A DNA stretch of 64,000 bases, taken from assembly GCF_003148775.1 (NCBI RefSeq), contig NZ_QGGW01000004.1, forward strand, positions 248,001 through 312,000, written 5' to 3'. The notes beneath the pieces are model-generated. The model had not been told where the DNA came from, did not search any database, and saw only the letters and a program-made list of their open reading frames with translations. Source of the stretch: Roseicyclus mahoneyensis (GTDB taxonomy: Bacteria; Pseudomonadota; Alphaproteobacteria; Rhodobacterales; Rhodobacteraceae). This document shows positions 18,960 to 27,183 of the stretch, piece after piece. The position numbers and the translations under genes were made by a program. Positions within the stretch are counted from its first letter, which is position 1; every line of letters begins with the position of its first letter.

Positions 18960-20075
18960 TCAAGCGTCGAGCGCGCGGCAATCTTGGGGATGCCAGCCGA
19001 TCTCGATCCGCTCGCCGGGTTTCAGGCGGGGCTGGTCGGGGGCGTTGCGGGTCTTGACCACGAAATTCTCATGGCCCGCGACGCGCAGGCGGGTGCGGTA
19101 GATGTCACCCATGTAGATGAATTCGAGCACCTCGGCCTTCAGCGTATGGGCGTCGGGGGCGAGGCGGTCCTTGTTCATCTCGACCCGTTCGGGGCGGATT
19201 GAGACCTGCGTCCTGTCGCCCACCGCCGAGACATTGACGGGCACGGCATCGATCAGCTCGCCGTCGTCGAGCCGGACCACGCACATATCCGCGTGCATCT
19301 CGGCGACCCTGCCCGTCAGGGTGTTGTTCTCGCCGATGAACTGCGCCACGAAACTGTTCTGCGGTTGTTCATAGAGCACATCAGGCGCATCAAGCTGCTG
19401 GATGCGCCCGTCGTCGAACACGGCCACGCGGTCCGACATGGTCAGCGCCTCGGTCTGGTCATGGGTGACGTAGACGACCGTGATGCCCAGCCGATGCGCC
19501 AGTTTGGTGATCTCGAACTGCAGGGTTTCGCGCAACTGCTTGTCGAGCGCACCCAGCGGCTCGTCCATCAAGACCAGCTCGGGTTCGAACACCAGCGCAC
19601 GCGCCAATGCGATGCGCTGCTGCTGGCCACCCGAAAGCTGCGCGGGGCGCCGACCCCCGAAATCACCCATCTGCACCATGTCGAGCGCACGCATCACCTT
19701 GGCCTCGCGCTCGGACTTGCCGATCTTGCGGACTTCCAAGGGGAAAGACAGGTTTTCGGCCACCGTCATATGCGGGAACAGGGCATAATTCTGGAACACC
19801 ATGCCGATCCCGCGCTTGTGCGGCGGGATGTTGTTGATCGGGCGGCTGTCGAGCAAGATCTCGCCATGCGTCGCGGTCTCGAAGCCTGCCAGCATCATCA
19901 GGCAGGTCGTCTTGCCCGAGCCCGACGGGCCGAGCATGGTCAGAAACTCGCCCTTGCCGATGTCGAGGTTCAGGTCCTTCACCACGAGCGTTTCGCCGTC
20001 GTAGCTTTTCTGGACCCGGTCGAAGGAAACGAACGTGTCTTGCGTGTCTGAGGGCAAACCCCACTCCCCGTTCAT
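18960..20075 (-). CDS. ABC transporter ATP-binding protein, polyamine type (PotA-like)
   Basis: This 371-residue ATPase energises the importer encoded downstream. Walker A reads GPSGSGKTT, the signature is LSGGQQQR and Walker B with its glutamate is LVLMDEPLGALD. The C-terminal third carries a TOBE-type regulatory domain (about residues 280-371, VSIRPERVEMNKD), as in PotA/FbpC-like proteins. It is the first gene of the operon, with its promoter in the AT-rich region 20076-20333. Confidence 0.92.
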   Translation of the reverse strand: MNGEWGLPSDTQDTFVSFDRVQKSYDGETLVVKDLNLDIGKGEFLTMLGPSGSGKTTCLMMLAGFETATHGEILLDSRPINNIPPHKRGIGMVFQNYALFPHMTVAENLSFPLEVRKIGKSEREAKVMRALDMVQMGDFGGRRPAQLSGGQQQRIALARALVFEPELVLMDEPLGALDKQLRETLQFEITKLAHRLGITVVYVTHDQTEALTMSDRVAVFDDGRIQQLDAPDVLYEQPQNSFVAQFIGENNTLTGRVAEMHADMCVVRLDDGELIDAVPVNVSAVGDRTQVSIRPERVEMNKDRLAPDAHTLKAEVLEFIYMGDIYRTRLRVAGHENFVVKTRNAPDQPRLKPGERIEIGWHPQDCRALDA

Positions 20076-20333
20076 CGACTGAATGTCGCTTTTGAATATG
20101 TCGCTTTTAGACCAAGAATGGGCCCATTGCGCAACAGGGCAAGGTGCATTGATCGTCCAGATCAGCTTTTTGTATTTGTTTTAATTACAAAAAAACTCAA
20201 TATCGGCATGCCGATTGCGCCGACATCAACAGATATCAAGGGAAGATATGGCCTGAAAACGACATTTTTAGGCGCACCCAAGCGGCAGAGGACTGTCGAA
20301 AAACGACATCGCGTCCGACACTGCGCGGGCGGA
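20076..20333 (-). promoter_or_regulatory. AT-rich promoter region of the polyamine-type ABC operon
   Basis: This gap lies between the end of the ectoine hydrolase-like gene and the start of the ATPase gene. A possible minus-strand promoter is TTGAGT (20195-20200) and AAATAC (20172-20177) with 17-base spacing. A perfect 14-base palindrome, ATCGGCATGCCGAT (20202-20215), lies directly upstream of the -35. Four copies of ATGTCGYTTT(T) surround it: two in plus orientation (20083-20093, 20098-20108) and two inverted (20256-20265, 20300-20309). The last forms TGTCG-AAAAA-CGACA (20294-20308). A transcription factor probably binds here; none is named. Confidence 0.5.
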
Positions 20334-21515
20334 TCAGTCCTTGATCAGCAGCTTGCGCGGCACCGAGGCAAGGCATTCGACGCCCGTGTCGGTGATCAAG
20401 ATCGCCTCGGTGATCTCCAGACCCATGTCCTCGAGCCACAGGCCTGTCATGAAGTGAAAGGTCATGCCCGGTTCCAGCACAGTGCGGTCGCCAATCCGCA
20501 GGCTCATCGTCCGCTCGCCCCAGTCGGGGGGGTAGCTGACGCCGATGCCATAGCCCGTGCGGTTGTCCTTGCGGATGCCATGGCGCGCAAGAACGCCGAA
20601 AAAGGCCAGCGCGATATCCTCGCAGGTGTTGCCGGGTCTGGCGGCAGCAAGCCCCGCCTCCATCCCTTCGAGCGTCGCGGCCTCGGCATCGAGGAACGCG
20701 CGCGTGGGCTTGCCCAGAAAGATCGTGCGCGACAGCGGGCAATGGTAGCGGCGGTAGCAGCCCGCGATCTCGAAAAACGTGCCCTCGCCCGCCTTGAGCG
20801 GCCGGTCGTCCCATGTCAGGTGCGGCGCGCTCGCGTCGCGGCCCGAGGGCAGCAGCGGCACGATGGCCGGATAATCCCCCGCAGGCCCGTTGCCGCCCCG
20901 GATGCCCGCGTCATAGATCTCGGCCACCAGATCGGATTTGCGCATGCCGACCTCGACCGCGTCGAAGATGCGCGCATGCATGCGTTCCACGATGGTGGCG
21001 GCCTGCCGCATGTAGGCGATTTCCGTGTCCGATTTCACCGCGCGCTGCCAGTTCACCAGCGCTGTGGCATCCATGATCCGCGCATTGGGCAGGTTGCGCG
21101 TCAGGCTGACGAAGGCCGCGGCGGTGAAATAGTAATTGTCCATCTCGACCCCGATCCTGAGGCCGCCCCAGCCCCGGTCGCGCAAAATGCCGGACAGGTA
21201 ATCCATCGGATGCTTGTCGGGGTTCTGCACATGATCGTCAGGGTAGCCTAGTATATTGGCCTCCCGGATCCACGCGGTCAGCCTTGCGCCATTTGCGTCC
21301 TGCCCGCGCCCGAACCAGATCGGGTCGCCATGCGGCGGCACGATCACGCATTGATGGACATAGAAGGACCAGCCATCGTAGCCGGTCAGCCAGTTCATGT
21401 TCGACGGGTCGGTGACGATCAAAAGCTCGCAGCCCCGCGCCTCCATCGCCGCGCGGGTCTTGGCAAGGCGCGCGGCGAACTCGGCGGGCGTGAAACGCAA
21501 GACGGGGGCTGTCAT
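20334..21515 (-). CDS. doeA: ectoine hydrolase-like M24-fold enzyme (DoeA/EutD type)
   Basis: DoeA opens the ectoine ring to N-acetyl-diaminobutyrate in the cytoplasm. The 393-residue protein has the pita-bread M24 fold and long segments I associate with DoeA/EutD: NMNWLTGYDGWSFYVHQ near residue 38, ERTMSLRIGDRTVLEPGMTF near the C-terminus, and FFEIAGCYRRYHCPLSRT with its glutamate in the active region. These differ from metal-dependent prolidases. No doeB, doeC, doeD or ectoine TRAP genes are nearby, so the assignment rests on the protein alone. It is divergent from an amino acid-type ABC importer. Confidence 0.68.
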   Translation of the reverse strand: MTAPVLRFTPAEFAARLAKTRAAMEARGCELLIVTDPSNMNWLTGYDGWSFYVHQCVIVPPHGDPIWFGRGQDANGARLTAWIREANILGYPDDHVQNPDKHPMDYLSGILRDRGWGGLRIGVEMDNYYFTAAAFVSLTRNLPNARIMDATALVNWQRAVKSDTEIAYMRQAATIVERMHARIFDAVEVGMRKSDLVAEIYDAGIRGGNGPAGDYPAIVPLLPSGRDASAPHLTWDDRPLKAGEGTFFEIAGCYRRYHCPLSRTIFLGKPTRAFLDAEAATLEGMEAGLAAARPGNTCEDIALAFFGVLARHGIRKDNRTGYGIGVSYPPDWGERTMSLRIGDRTVLEPGMTFHFMTGLWLEDMGLEITEAILITDTGVECLASVPRKLLIKD

Positions 21516-21565
21516 GTGCGCGGCCCTTTCTGGTTGGGTCGGACGGGCTGCGGACGCAGGCATGG

Positions 21566-21581
21566 CATGGGTCCACCCATG
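21566..21581. promoter_or_regulatory. inverted repeat in the divergent doeA-like/ABC importer promoter
   Basis: CATGGG-TCCA-CCCATG is an inverted repeat with 6-base arms, placed about 50 bases from the ectoine hydrolase-like start in the 234-base divergent gap 21516-21749. It is a plausible operator coordinating both genes. I see nothing else convincing in this gap apart from the GAAGGGAGGG Shine-Dalgarno of the rightward gene. Confidence 0.4.
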
Positions 21582-21749
21582 TCCAGCGTCGCAGACAGCG
21601 GGGAGGGGTCGATGCCTCAAGGCGACCGCAACGGGCCCTGAGGCGACATCGCCGCGGGTCAAACCGGCAAGGCGGGCTTGACCCCGGCGCGATTCCGGGG
21701 ACGAACTGCGGCAAGCACGAACAGAACCCAGAAGGGAGGGACTTGTCGG

Positions 21750-22886
21750 ATGACACTCAAGGGATTGATCCTGTCGGCCTCGGTGCTGGCATTGGCGGGT
21801 GCGGCTGGGGCCGAGACACGGATCGGCATGATCACGACGCTGTCGGGCGGCGGCGCGGCGCTGGGCCTCGACGTGCGCGACGGTTTCTTGCTTGCCATCG
21901 CGCAATCGGGCCGCGACGACATCGAGGTGATCGTGGCCGATGACGAACAGGCCCCGGACGTGGCGGTGCAACTGGCCGACCGGATGGTGCAATCCGATGA
22001 CGTGGACCTGATGACCGGCATCATCTGGTCGAACCTTGCCATGGCGGTGATCCCGTCCGTGACGGCGCAGGGCCTGTTCTACCTGTCGCCCAACGCCGGG
22101 CCGTCGCAGCTGGCCGGGCGGGGATGCCACCAGAACTATTTCAACGTGGCATGGCAAAACGACAACCTGCACGAGGCGGCGGGCGCCTACGCCAATTCCG
22201 AGGGCTATACCAACAGCTTCATCCTCGCGCCCAACTACCCGGCGGGGCAGGACGCGCTGGCGGGCTACAAGCGCTTCTACGAAGGCGGGCTTGCGGGCGA
22301 GATCTACACCCAGCTTGGCCAGACCGATTACGCCGCCGAGATCGCACAGATCCGGGCGTCTGGTGCCGACAGCGTGTTCTTCTTCCTACCCGGCGGCATG
22401 GGGATTTCGTTCCTGCGCCAATATGCCGACAGCGGGCTGGATATTCCCGTGATCGGGCCGGCCTTTTCCTTCGACCAGCAGATCTTGCAGGCGGTCGGCG
22501 CGGCGGCGCTGGGTGTGCGCAACACCGCGCAATGGTCGCCCGATCTGGACAACGCGGCGAACGTGGCCTTTGTCGAGGCGTTCCGCACTGAATACGGGCG
22601 CATCCCGTCGCTTTACGCCAGTCAGGGGTTCGACACCGCCAACCTGATCCTCTCCGCGCTCGAGGCGGGGCATCCCACGGACAGCCCCGATGCCTTCCGC
22701 GAGGCGCTGCGCGCCGCCGATTTCGCCAGCACGCGCGGCGATTTCGCCTTCGGCCCCAACCACCACCCGATCCAGGACATCTATGTCCGTGAAGTGGTGC
22801 AAGACGGCGACATCTTCACCAACCGCATCGTCGGCGTGGCCTTGGAAGATCGCGGCGACGCCTTCGCCGCAGAATGCTCCATGTGA
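21750..22886 (+). CDS. ABC transporter substrate-binding protein, branched-chain amino acid type
   Basis: This 378-residue periplasmic binding protein has a signal peptide (MTLKGLILSASVLALAGAAGA) and a mature start ETRIGMITTLSGGGA, typical of the Leu/Ile/Val-binding (HAAT) family. The type I fold motif GRGCHQNYFNVAWQND lies near residue 126. The ATG at 21750 follows GAAGGGAGGG and starts the signal peptide; the upstream frame extension is rejected. It heads a five-gene importer operon. HAAT members also carry amides, urea or aromatic compounds, so the solute is open. Confidence 0.9.
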   Translation: MTLKGLILSASVLALAGAAGAETRIGMITTLSGGGAALGLDVRDGFLLAIAQSGRDDIEVIVADDEQAPDVAVQLADRMVQSDDVDLMTGIIWSNLAMAVIPSVTAQGLFYLSPNAGPSQLAGRGCHQNYFNVAWQNDNLHEAAGAYANSEGYTNSFILAPNYPAGQDALAGYKRFYEGGLAGEIYTQLGQTDYAAEIAQIRASGADSVFFFLPGGMGISFLRQYADSGLDIPVIGPAFSFDQQILQAVGAAALGVRNTAQWSPDLDNAANVAFVEAFRTEYGRIPSLYASQGFDTANLILSALEAGHPTDSPDAFREALRAADFASTRGDFAFGPNHHPIQDIYVREVVQDGDIFTNRIVGVALEDRGDAFAAECSM

Positions 22887-22907
22887 TCTGACGGAGCGCA
22901 ACAGGTC

Positions 22908-22934
22908 GGGGCCGGTCCCATACGGGCCGGCCCC
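22908..22934 (+). terminator. intra-operon GC stem-loop after the binding-protein gene
   Basis: GGGGCCGGTCC, a 5-base loop CATAC and GGGCCGGCCCC form an 11-pair stem with one G-T wobble, 22 bases after the binding-protein stop and before the first permease. It has no T tract. By position it matches the stem-loops at 17722 and 30826, suggesting differential expression of binding protein over permeases. Confidence 0.65.
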
Positions 22935-22955
22935 TTCGCATGAAACGGGGGCGCG

Positions 22956-23879
22956 ATGTCGACCATCTTGATCGTAGAACAGGTGCTGAACGGGCTGCAG
23001 TTCGGCGTGATGCTGTTCTTGATGGCCGCCGGCCTGACGCTGATCTTCGGCGTGATGGGGCTGATCAATCTTGCCCATGGCTCGCTCTACATGGTGGGCG
23101 CCTTCGTGGCGGCGACGGTGGCTGCGGCGACGGGGTCGTTCTTGCTGGCGCTGGTGGCCGCGATGGGCGCGGCCGCGATGGCGGGCGCTTTGATCGAGAT
23201 GACGGTGATAAGGCGGCTCTACCACACCGACCATCTGGATCAGGTATTGGCGACCTTCGCGCTGATCTTGATCTTCTCGGAGGGCACGCGGTGGATCTTC
23301 GGCTCCTTCCCGCTGTATCTGTCGCGGCCCGAGGCGCTGGCGGGATCGGTCACCCTGCCCTTCGGCATCGAATACCCGCTCTACCGGCTGGCGCTGATCG
23401 GCGCGGGGCTGGCGGTGGCGGTGGGCCTGTGGCTGCTCATCGCCAAGACGCGCATCGGCATCCAGATCCGCGCGGGCGAGAATGACCGCGAGATGATCGC
23501 GGCCTTGGGCGTGGATATCCGCACGCTCTACACCTTCGTCTTCGCGCTGGGGGCGGCGCTTGCGGGGCTGGCGGGCGCGCTGGTCGGCGCGATCCAGTCG
23601 GTGCAGGTGGGCATGGGCGAGCCGGTGCTGATCCTGGCCTTCGTCGTCATCGTGATCGGCGGCATAGGCTCGATCAAGGGCGCCTTTGTCGGCGCATTGA
23701 TCGTGGGGCTGACCGACACGCTGGGCGGCATCTTCCTGCCCGAACTGTTCAAGCTGGCGATGGAGCCAGCGGCGGCCACGCAGGTCGGCGCCTCGCTGTC
23801 GTCCATGGCGATCTACCTGCTGATGGCCGCCGTGCTGATCTGGCGGCCCACGGGGCTGTTCGGGGCGCGCACCGCATGA
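22956..23879 (+). CDS. branched-chain amino acid-type ABC permease (LivH-like)
   Basis: This 307-residue permease has about eight hydrophobic segments and family landmarks: GLTLIFGVMGLINLAHGSLYMVG near the N-terminus (quoted without a break in the protein at residues 26-48) and the ATPase-contact region AGENDREMIAALGVD. It forms the membrane channel with the next gene product. It starts 69 bases after the binding-protein gene and overlaps the next gene by four bases. Confidence 0.92.
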   Translation: MSTILIVEQVLNGLQFGVMLFLMAAGLTLIFGVMGLINLAHGSLYMVGAFVAATVAAATGSFLLALVAAMGAAAMAGALIEMTVIRRLYHTDHLDQVLATFALILIFSEGTRWIFGSFPLYLSRPEALAGSVTLPFGIEYPLYRLALIGAGLAVAVGLWLLIAKTRIGIQIRAGENDREMIAALGVDIRTLYTFVFALGAALAGLAGALVGAIQSVQVGMGEPVLILAFVVIVIGGIGSIKGAFVGALIVGLTDTLGGIFLPELFKLAMEPAAATQVGASLSSMAIYLLMAAVLIWRPTGLFGARTA

Positions 23880-24859
23880 CCCGCGAAAGCTTCGTCAATC
23901 TGGCGCTGCTGACCGCGCTCGTCGCCGTGCCGCTATGGGCATGGGTCGCGGGCGAGCCCTTTACCATTACGCTGGCAACCCGCGCCGTGATCTTCGCGCT
24001 GGCGGCCGTGGGGCTGAACCTCGCCCTTGGCCTTGGCGGCATGGTCAGCTTCGGCCATGCGGTGTTCTTTGGCCTCGGCGGGTATTCCATGGGAATTCTC
24101 GCCCATCACGCGCAGAATTTCTTGCCGCTCTATGACGGGCTGATCGTGATCGAGGGCACCAAATCCATGCCGGTGATCTGGTTGGTGGCCATCGTGGTCT
24201 CGGCGCTTGCGGCGCTCTTGATCGGGCTTTTGTCGCTCAGAACCTCGGGCGTCTATTTCATCATGATAACCTTGGCCTTCGGGCAGATGTTCTACTACTT
24301 CGCCATCTCCTGGCGGGCCTATGGCGGAGAGGACGGGCTGTCGATCTGGGTACGCAACGACTTCCCAGGTCTCAACACGCTCGCCCCGATCCAGTTCTAT
24401 GGCCTTTGCTTCGCGCTGCTTCTCGCCGCGTTGTGGCTTTCGGCACGAATCGCGCGATCGTCCTTCGGCCTTGTGCTCAACGCCGCACGGCAGGTGCCGG
24501 GACGGGTGGAAACCGTGGGCCTCGACGGGCAGCGAGCCAAGCTTGTCGCCTTCGTCATTTCCGGTGCCATCACGGGGCTTGCGGGCGCGCTCTTTGCCGA
24601 TCTCAACCGCTTTGTCAGCCCCACGATGTTCAGCTGGCACATGTCGGGCGAATTGATCGTCTTCATCATCCTTGGCGGTGCCGCGCGGCTGTTTGGCCCG
24701 GTCGCGGGCGCGGTGCTGTTTGTGGCCATGGAACACGTGCTGGGCGATCTGTGGGATCATTGGCACATTTTGCTTGGCGCACTGCTGCTTGTCATCGTGC
24801 TCTTCGCGCGGGGCGGGCTGATCGGGTTGCTTGCCGGAAAGGCGCGCAACCATGACTAA
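23876..24859 (+). CDS. branched-chain amino acid-type ABC permease (LivM-like)
   Basis: This second permease (327 residues) has about nine hydrophobic segments and the family stretch LNLALGLGGMVSFGHAVFFG near residue 43. The ATPase-contact region is NAARQVPGRVETVGLDGQ. The start overlaps the preceding permease stop (ATGA). The stop lies eight bases inside the next gene, so translation of permease and ATPase is probably coupled. Confidence 0.92.
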   Translation: MTRESFVNLALLTALVAVPLWAWVAGEPFTITLATRAVIFALAAVGLNLALGLGGMVSFGHAVFFGLGGYSMGILAHHAQNFLPLYDGLIVIEGTKSMPVIWLVAIVVSALAALLIGLLSLRTSGVYFIMITLAFGQMFYYFAISWRAYGGEDGLSIWVRNDFPGLNTLAPIQFYGLCFALLLAALWLSARIARSSFGLVLNAARQVPGRVETVGLDGQRAKLVAFVISGAITGLAGALFADLNRFVSPTMFSWHMSGELIVFIILGGAARLFGPVAGAVLFVAMEHVLGDLWDHWHILLGALLLVIVLFARGGLIGLLAGKARNHD

Positions 24860-25601
24860 GCCGGTCCTCGAGGTGCGCGGGCTGAGCAAGCGTTTCGGCG
24901 CGCTGGTCGTGTCGGACGGCATCGACCTGAGCCTGCGCGCGGGCGAGATCCATGCCGTGATCGGCCCGAACGGGGCAGGCAAGACCACGTTGATCGCGGA
25001 GATCTGCGGGGGGCTTGCGCCCGATGCGGGCAGCGTTCACCTCAACGGCCGCGATGTCACCGGCCTGCCCATCCGCGCCCGCGCCAAGATGGGTCTGGCG
25101 CGGACCTTCCAGATCTCGGCGCTGGCGATGGAGGATACCGTCTTGCAAAACGCCCTGCTTGGCGCGCTGGGGGCGGCGGGCCGTCCGTGGCGGTTCTTTC
25201 GCCCGGTGCTGTCCGACCGCAGCCTGCGCGTTGTTGCCGAAGCGGCGCTCGACCGGGTCGGCCTATCGCATAAGGCGGCAGCCCGCACCGCGGAATTGTC
25301 CCATGGCGAGCGACGGCAGCTTGAGGTCGCGGTGGCGCTGACGCTCACCCCCACAGCCTTCGTGATGGACGAGCCGATGGCGGGGCTGGGGACCGAGGGT
25401 GGCGCGCGGATGACCGCGTTGCTGGGCACGCTGAAGCACGAAGCGCCGATCTTGCTGGTGGAACATGACATGGACGCGGTCTTTGCGCTCGCCGACCGGA
25501 TCAGCGTTCTGGCCGGTGGCCGCGTCATCGCCTCCGGCCCCCCTGACGCAATCCGCGCGGATGCCGCCGTGCGCGAGGCCTATCTGGGGGACGAGGCATG
25601 A
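24852..25601 (+). CDS. branched-chain amino acid-type ABC ATPase (LivG-like)
   Basis: This 249-residue ATPase has Walker A GPNGAGKTT, the signature LSHGERRQLEVA and Walker B FVMDEPMAGLG. LSHGE replaces the more usual LSYGQ of LivG proteins, a small change seen in subfamilies. The ATG at 24852 is inside the end of livM and yields the normal N-terminus MTKPVLEVRGLSKRFGAL. It overlaps the next ATPase by four bases. Confidence 0.92.
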   Translation: MTKPVLEVRGLSKRFGALVVSDGIDLSLRAGEIHAVIGPNGAGKTTLIAEICGGLAPDAGSVHLNGRDVTGLPIRARAKMGLARTFQISALAMEDTVLQNALLGALGAAGRPWRFFRPVLSDRSLRVVAEAALDRVGLSHKAAARTAELSHGERRQLEVAVALTLTPTAFVMDEPMAGLGTEGGARMTALLGTLKHEAPILLVEHDMDAVFALADRISVLAGGRVIASGPPDAIRADAAVREAYLGDEA

Positions 25602-26284
25602 GCCTGCTGCGGCTGGAGAACGTCACCGCCCGTTACGGGGCGGCGCAGGCGCTGTTTGGCGTCGACCTCGATCTGGCCGAGGGCGAGGTGGTGGCGCTGA
25701 TGGGTCGCAACGGCATGGGCAAGTCCACAACGGTAAAGACGATCTGCAAGATGCTGCCCGCCGAGGGGCGGCTGATCTTTGACGGCCATGACCTCAGCCG
25801 CCTGCCCAGCCATCAGGCCGCCCGGCTGGGTATCGGTCTGGTCCCCGAAGGACGGCGCTGTTTCCGTGATCTGACCGTGGCCGAGAACCTGATCGTCGCG
25901 GCCCGCCCCGGTCCGTGGGACATGGACCGCGTCGGCGCATTGTTCCCCCGGCTGGCCGAGCGGCGGGGCCAGCGGGCCGCGACGCTGTCGGGGGGCGAAC
26001 AGCAGATGCTGGCGATCGGGCGGGCGCTGATGACGAACCCACGCCTGCTGATCCTCGACGAGGCAACCGAAGGGCTGGCCCCCCTGATCCGGGCGGAAAT
26101 ATGGGCGGTCGTCGCGCGCCTCAAGGCCGAGACGGGCCTGTCGATCCTTGTCATCGACAAATCGCTCAAGGAGCTGCGTCAGGTCGCCGACCGCGCTGTG
26201 ATCCTTGCTCGCGGTCGGGTGGTATGGTCGGGGGAAATGGCCGCGCTCGACCATGAGACCAGCCTGCGCCATGTGGGCGTCTGA
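25598..26284 (+). CDS. branched-chain amino acid-type ABC ATPase (LivF-like)
   Basis: This 228-residue second ATPase carries Walker A GRNGMGKST, signature LSGGEQQMLAIGRAL and Walker B LLILDEATEGLAP. It completes the five-gene operon that starts at 21750. The order SBP-permease-permease-ATPase-ATPase is the standard HAAT arrangement. It ends 179 bases before the GntR gene. Confidence 0.92.
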   Translation: MSLLRLENVTARYGAAQALFGVDLDLAEGEVVALMGRNGMGKSTTVKTICKMLPAEGRLIFDGHDLSRLPSHQAARLGIGLVPEGRRCFRDLTVAENLIVAARPGPWDMDRVGALFPRLAERRGQRAATLSGGEQQMLAIGRALMTNPRLLILDEATEGLAPLIRAEIWAVVARLKAETGLSILVIDKSLKELRQVADRAVILARGRVVWSGEMAALDHETSLRHVGV

Positions 26285-26387
26285 GGCCTTCAAGAACCCA
26301 TACGTGCCTTTCTAGCGGGCAGATGCATGTTTTTTCATCGCATCACCCCAATGGATGGCGGTTGAGCCTCGCAGCGGATGGAATCGC

Positions 26388-26447
26388 TTGACGCACCAAA
26401 GTGGTGAACCAATGTTTCAATGGTTCGCTCCTTAGCGGCTTTGGTTC
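26388..26447 (+). promoter_or_regulatory. gntR promoter with FadR-type operator and inverted repeats
   Basis: TTGACG (26388-26393) and AATGTT (26411-26416) give a 17-base-spaced, weak sigma-70-like promoter. TGGTGAACCA (26402-26411) lies inside the spacer; TGGT-N2-ACCA is close to the half-site logic of FadR-subfamily GntR operators. GAACCA (26406-26411) is repeated in inverted form as TGGTTC at 26421-26426 and again in TTGGTTCAAC at 26441. Autoregulation by the downstream GntR protein is the simplest reading. The rest of the gap 26285-26387 shows nothing clear. Confidence 0.5.
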
Positions 26448-26463
26448 AACCCGAGGTGGAAAC

Positions 26464-27183
26464 GTGCGCGACGAGTTGCCCGACACCGACACGGCCCCCG
26501 ACAATGCTTCGGTCGCGCGCACACGCATCCGCGAGCTGATCCGGCAAGGCGAGGTCGAGGCCGATGGCAAGCTGCCGACCGAACGCGAGCTTTGCGCGCG
26601 CTTCGGGATCAGCCGCAGGTCGGTGCGCCGTGCGCTGGACGCGCTGGAGACCGAGGGGCTGGTCTGGCGGCGGCAGGGCAAGGGCACCTTTGTTGGCCAG
26701 CCGCCCGACCCCAACGGACACTTGGCCGCGATCATCGCCCCCGACACCGACCCCTTGAGTGTGATGGAAGCGCGTCTGGTGCTGGAACCCGAACTGGCCG
26801 CACTGGCCGCCCGTCGCGCGACGGGCGAGGATGTGGCGCGTATGCGCGCGCTCGCTGACCGCGCCAGCCAAGCGCAAGATGCAGATGCCGCGGAATTGTG
26901 GGACGGCTCGCTGCACCGGATCATCGCGCGGATCGCGGGCAATCCGATCCTCAACACCGCCTTCACGATCATCAACGAGGTACGGCAGGAACAACGCTGG
27001 CAACAGGAACGCCAACAGGCGCGGTCCCCTGCACTTGTCGCCGAATACGGGCGCCAGCATGAGCGCATCATCGATGCGATCCACGCCCGCGACGAGGATG
27101 GCGCCCGCACCGCCATGCGCGACCACCTGAGCGCGCTGAAAGCGAACCTCGAGCGCGTGCGCGGCAGGGAGGCCAAGGGATGA
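26464..27183 (+). CDS. GntR-family transcriptional regulator, FadR subfamily
   Basis: This 239-residue regulator has an N-terminal winged helix (TERELCARFGISRRSVRRAL then DALETEGLVWRRQGKGTF, about residues 35-80) and an all-helical FCD effector domain with DPLSVMEARLVLEPELA and later metal/effector histidines (SLHRIIA, RQHERIIDAI, AMRDHL). The GTG at 26464 is chosen because GAGGTGGA precedes it by three bases and the upstream extension covers the operator. It overlaps the following ABC ATPase gene by four bases, so it is probably the local regulator of the peptide-type import operon. Confidence 0.88.
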   Translation: MRDELPDTDTAPDNASVARTRIRELIRQGEVEADGKLPTERELCARFGISRRSVRRALDALETEGLVWRRQGKGTFVGQPPDPNGHLAAIIAPDTDPLSVMEARLVLEPELAALAARRATGEDVARMRALADRASQAQDADAAELWDGSLHRIIARIAGNPILNTAFTIINEVRQEQRWQQERQQARSPALVAEYGRQHERIIDAIHARDEDGARTAMRDHLSALKANLERVRGREAKG

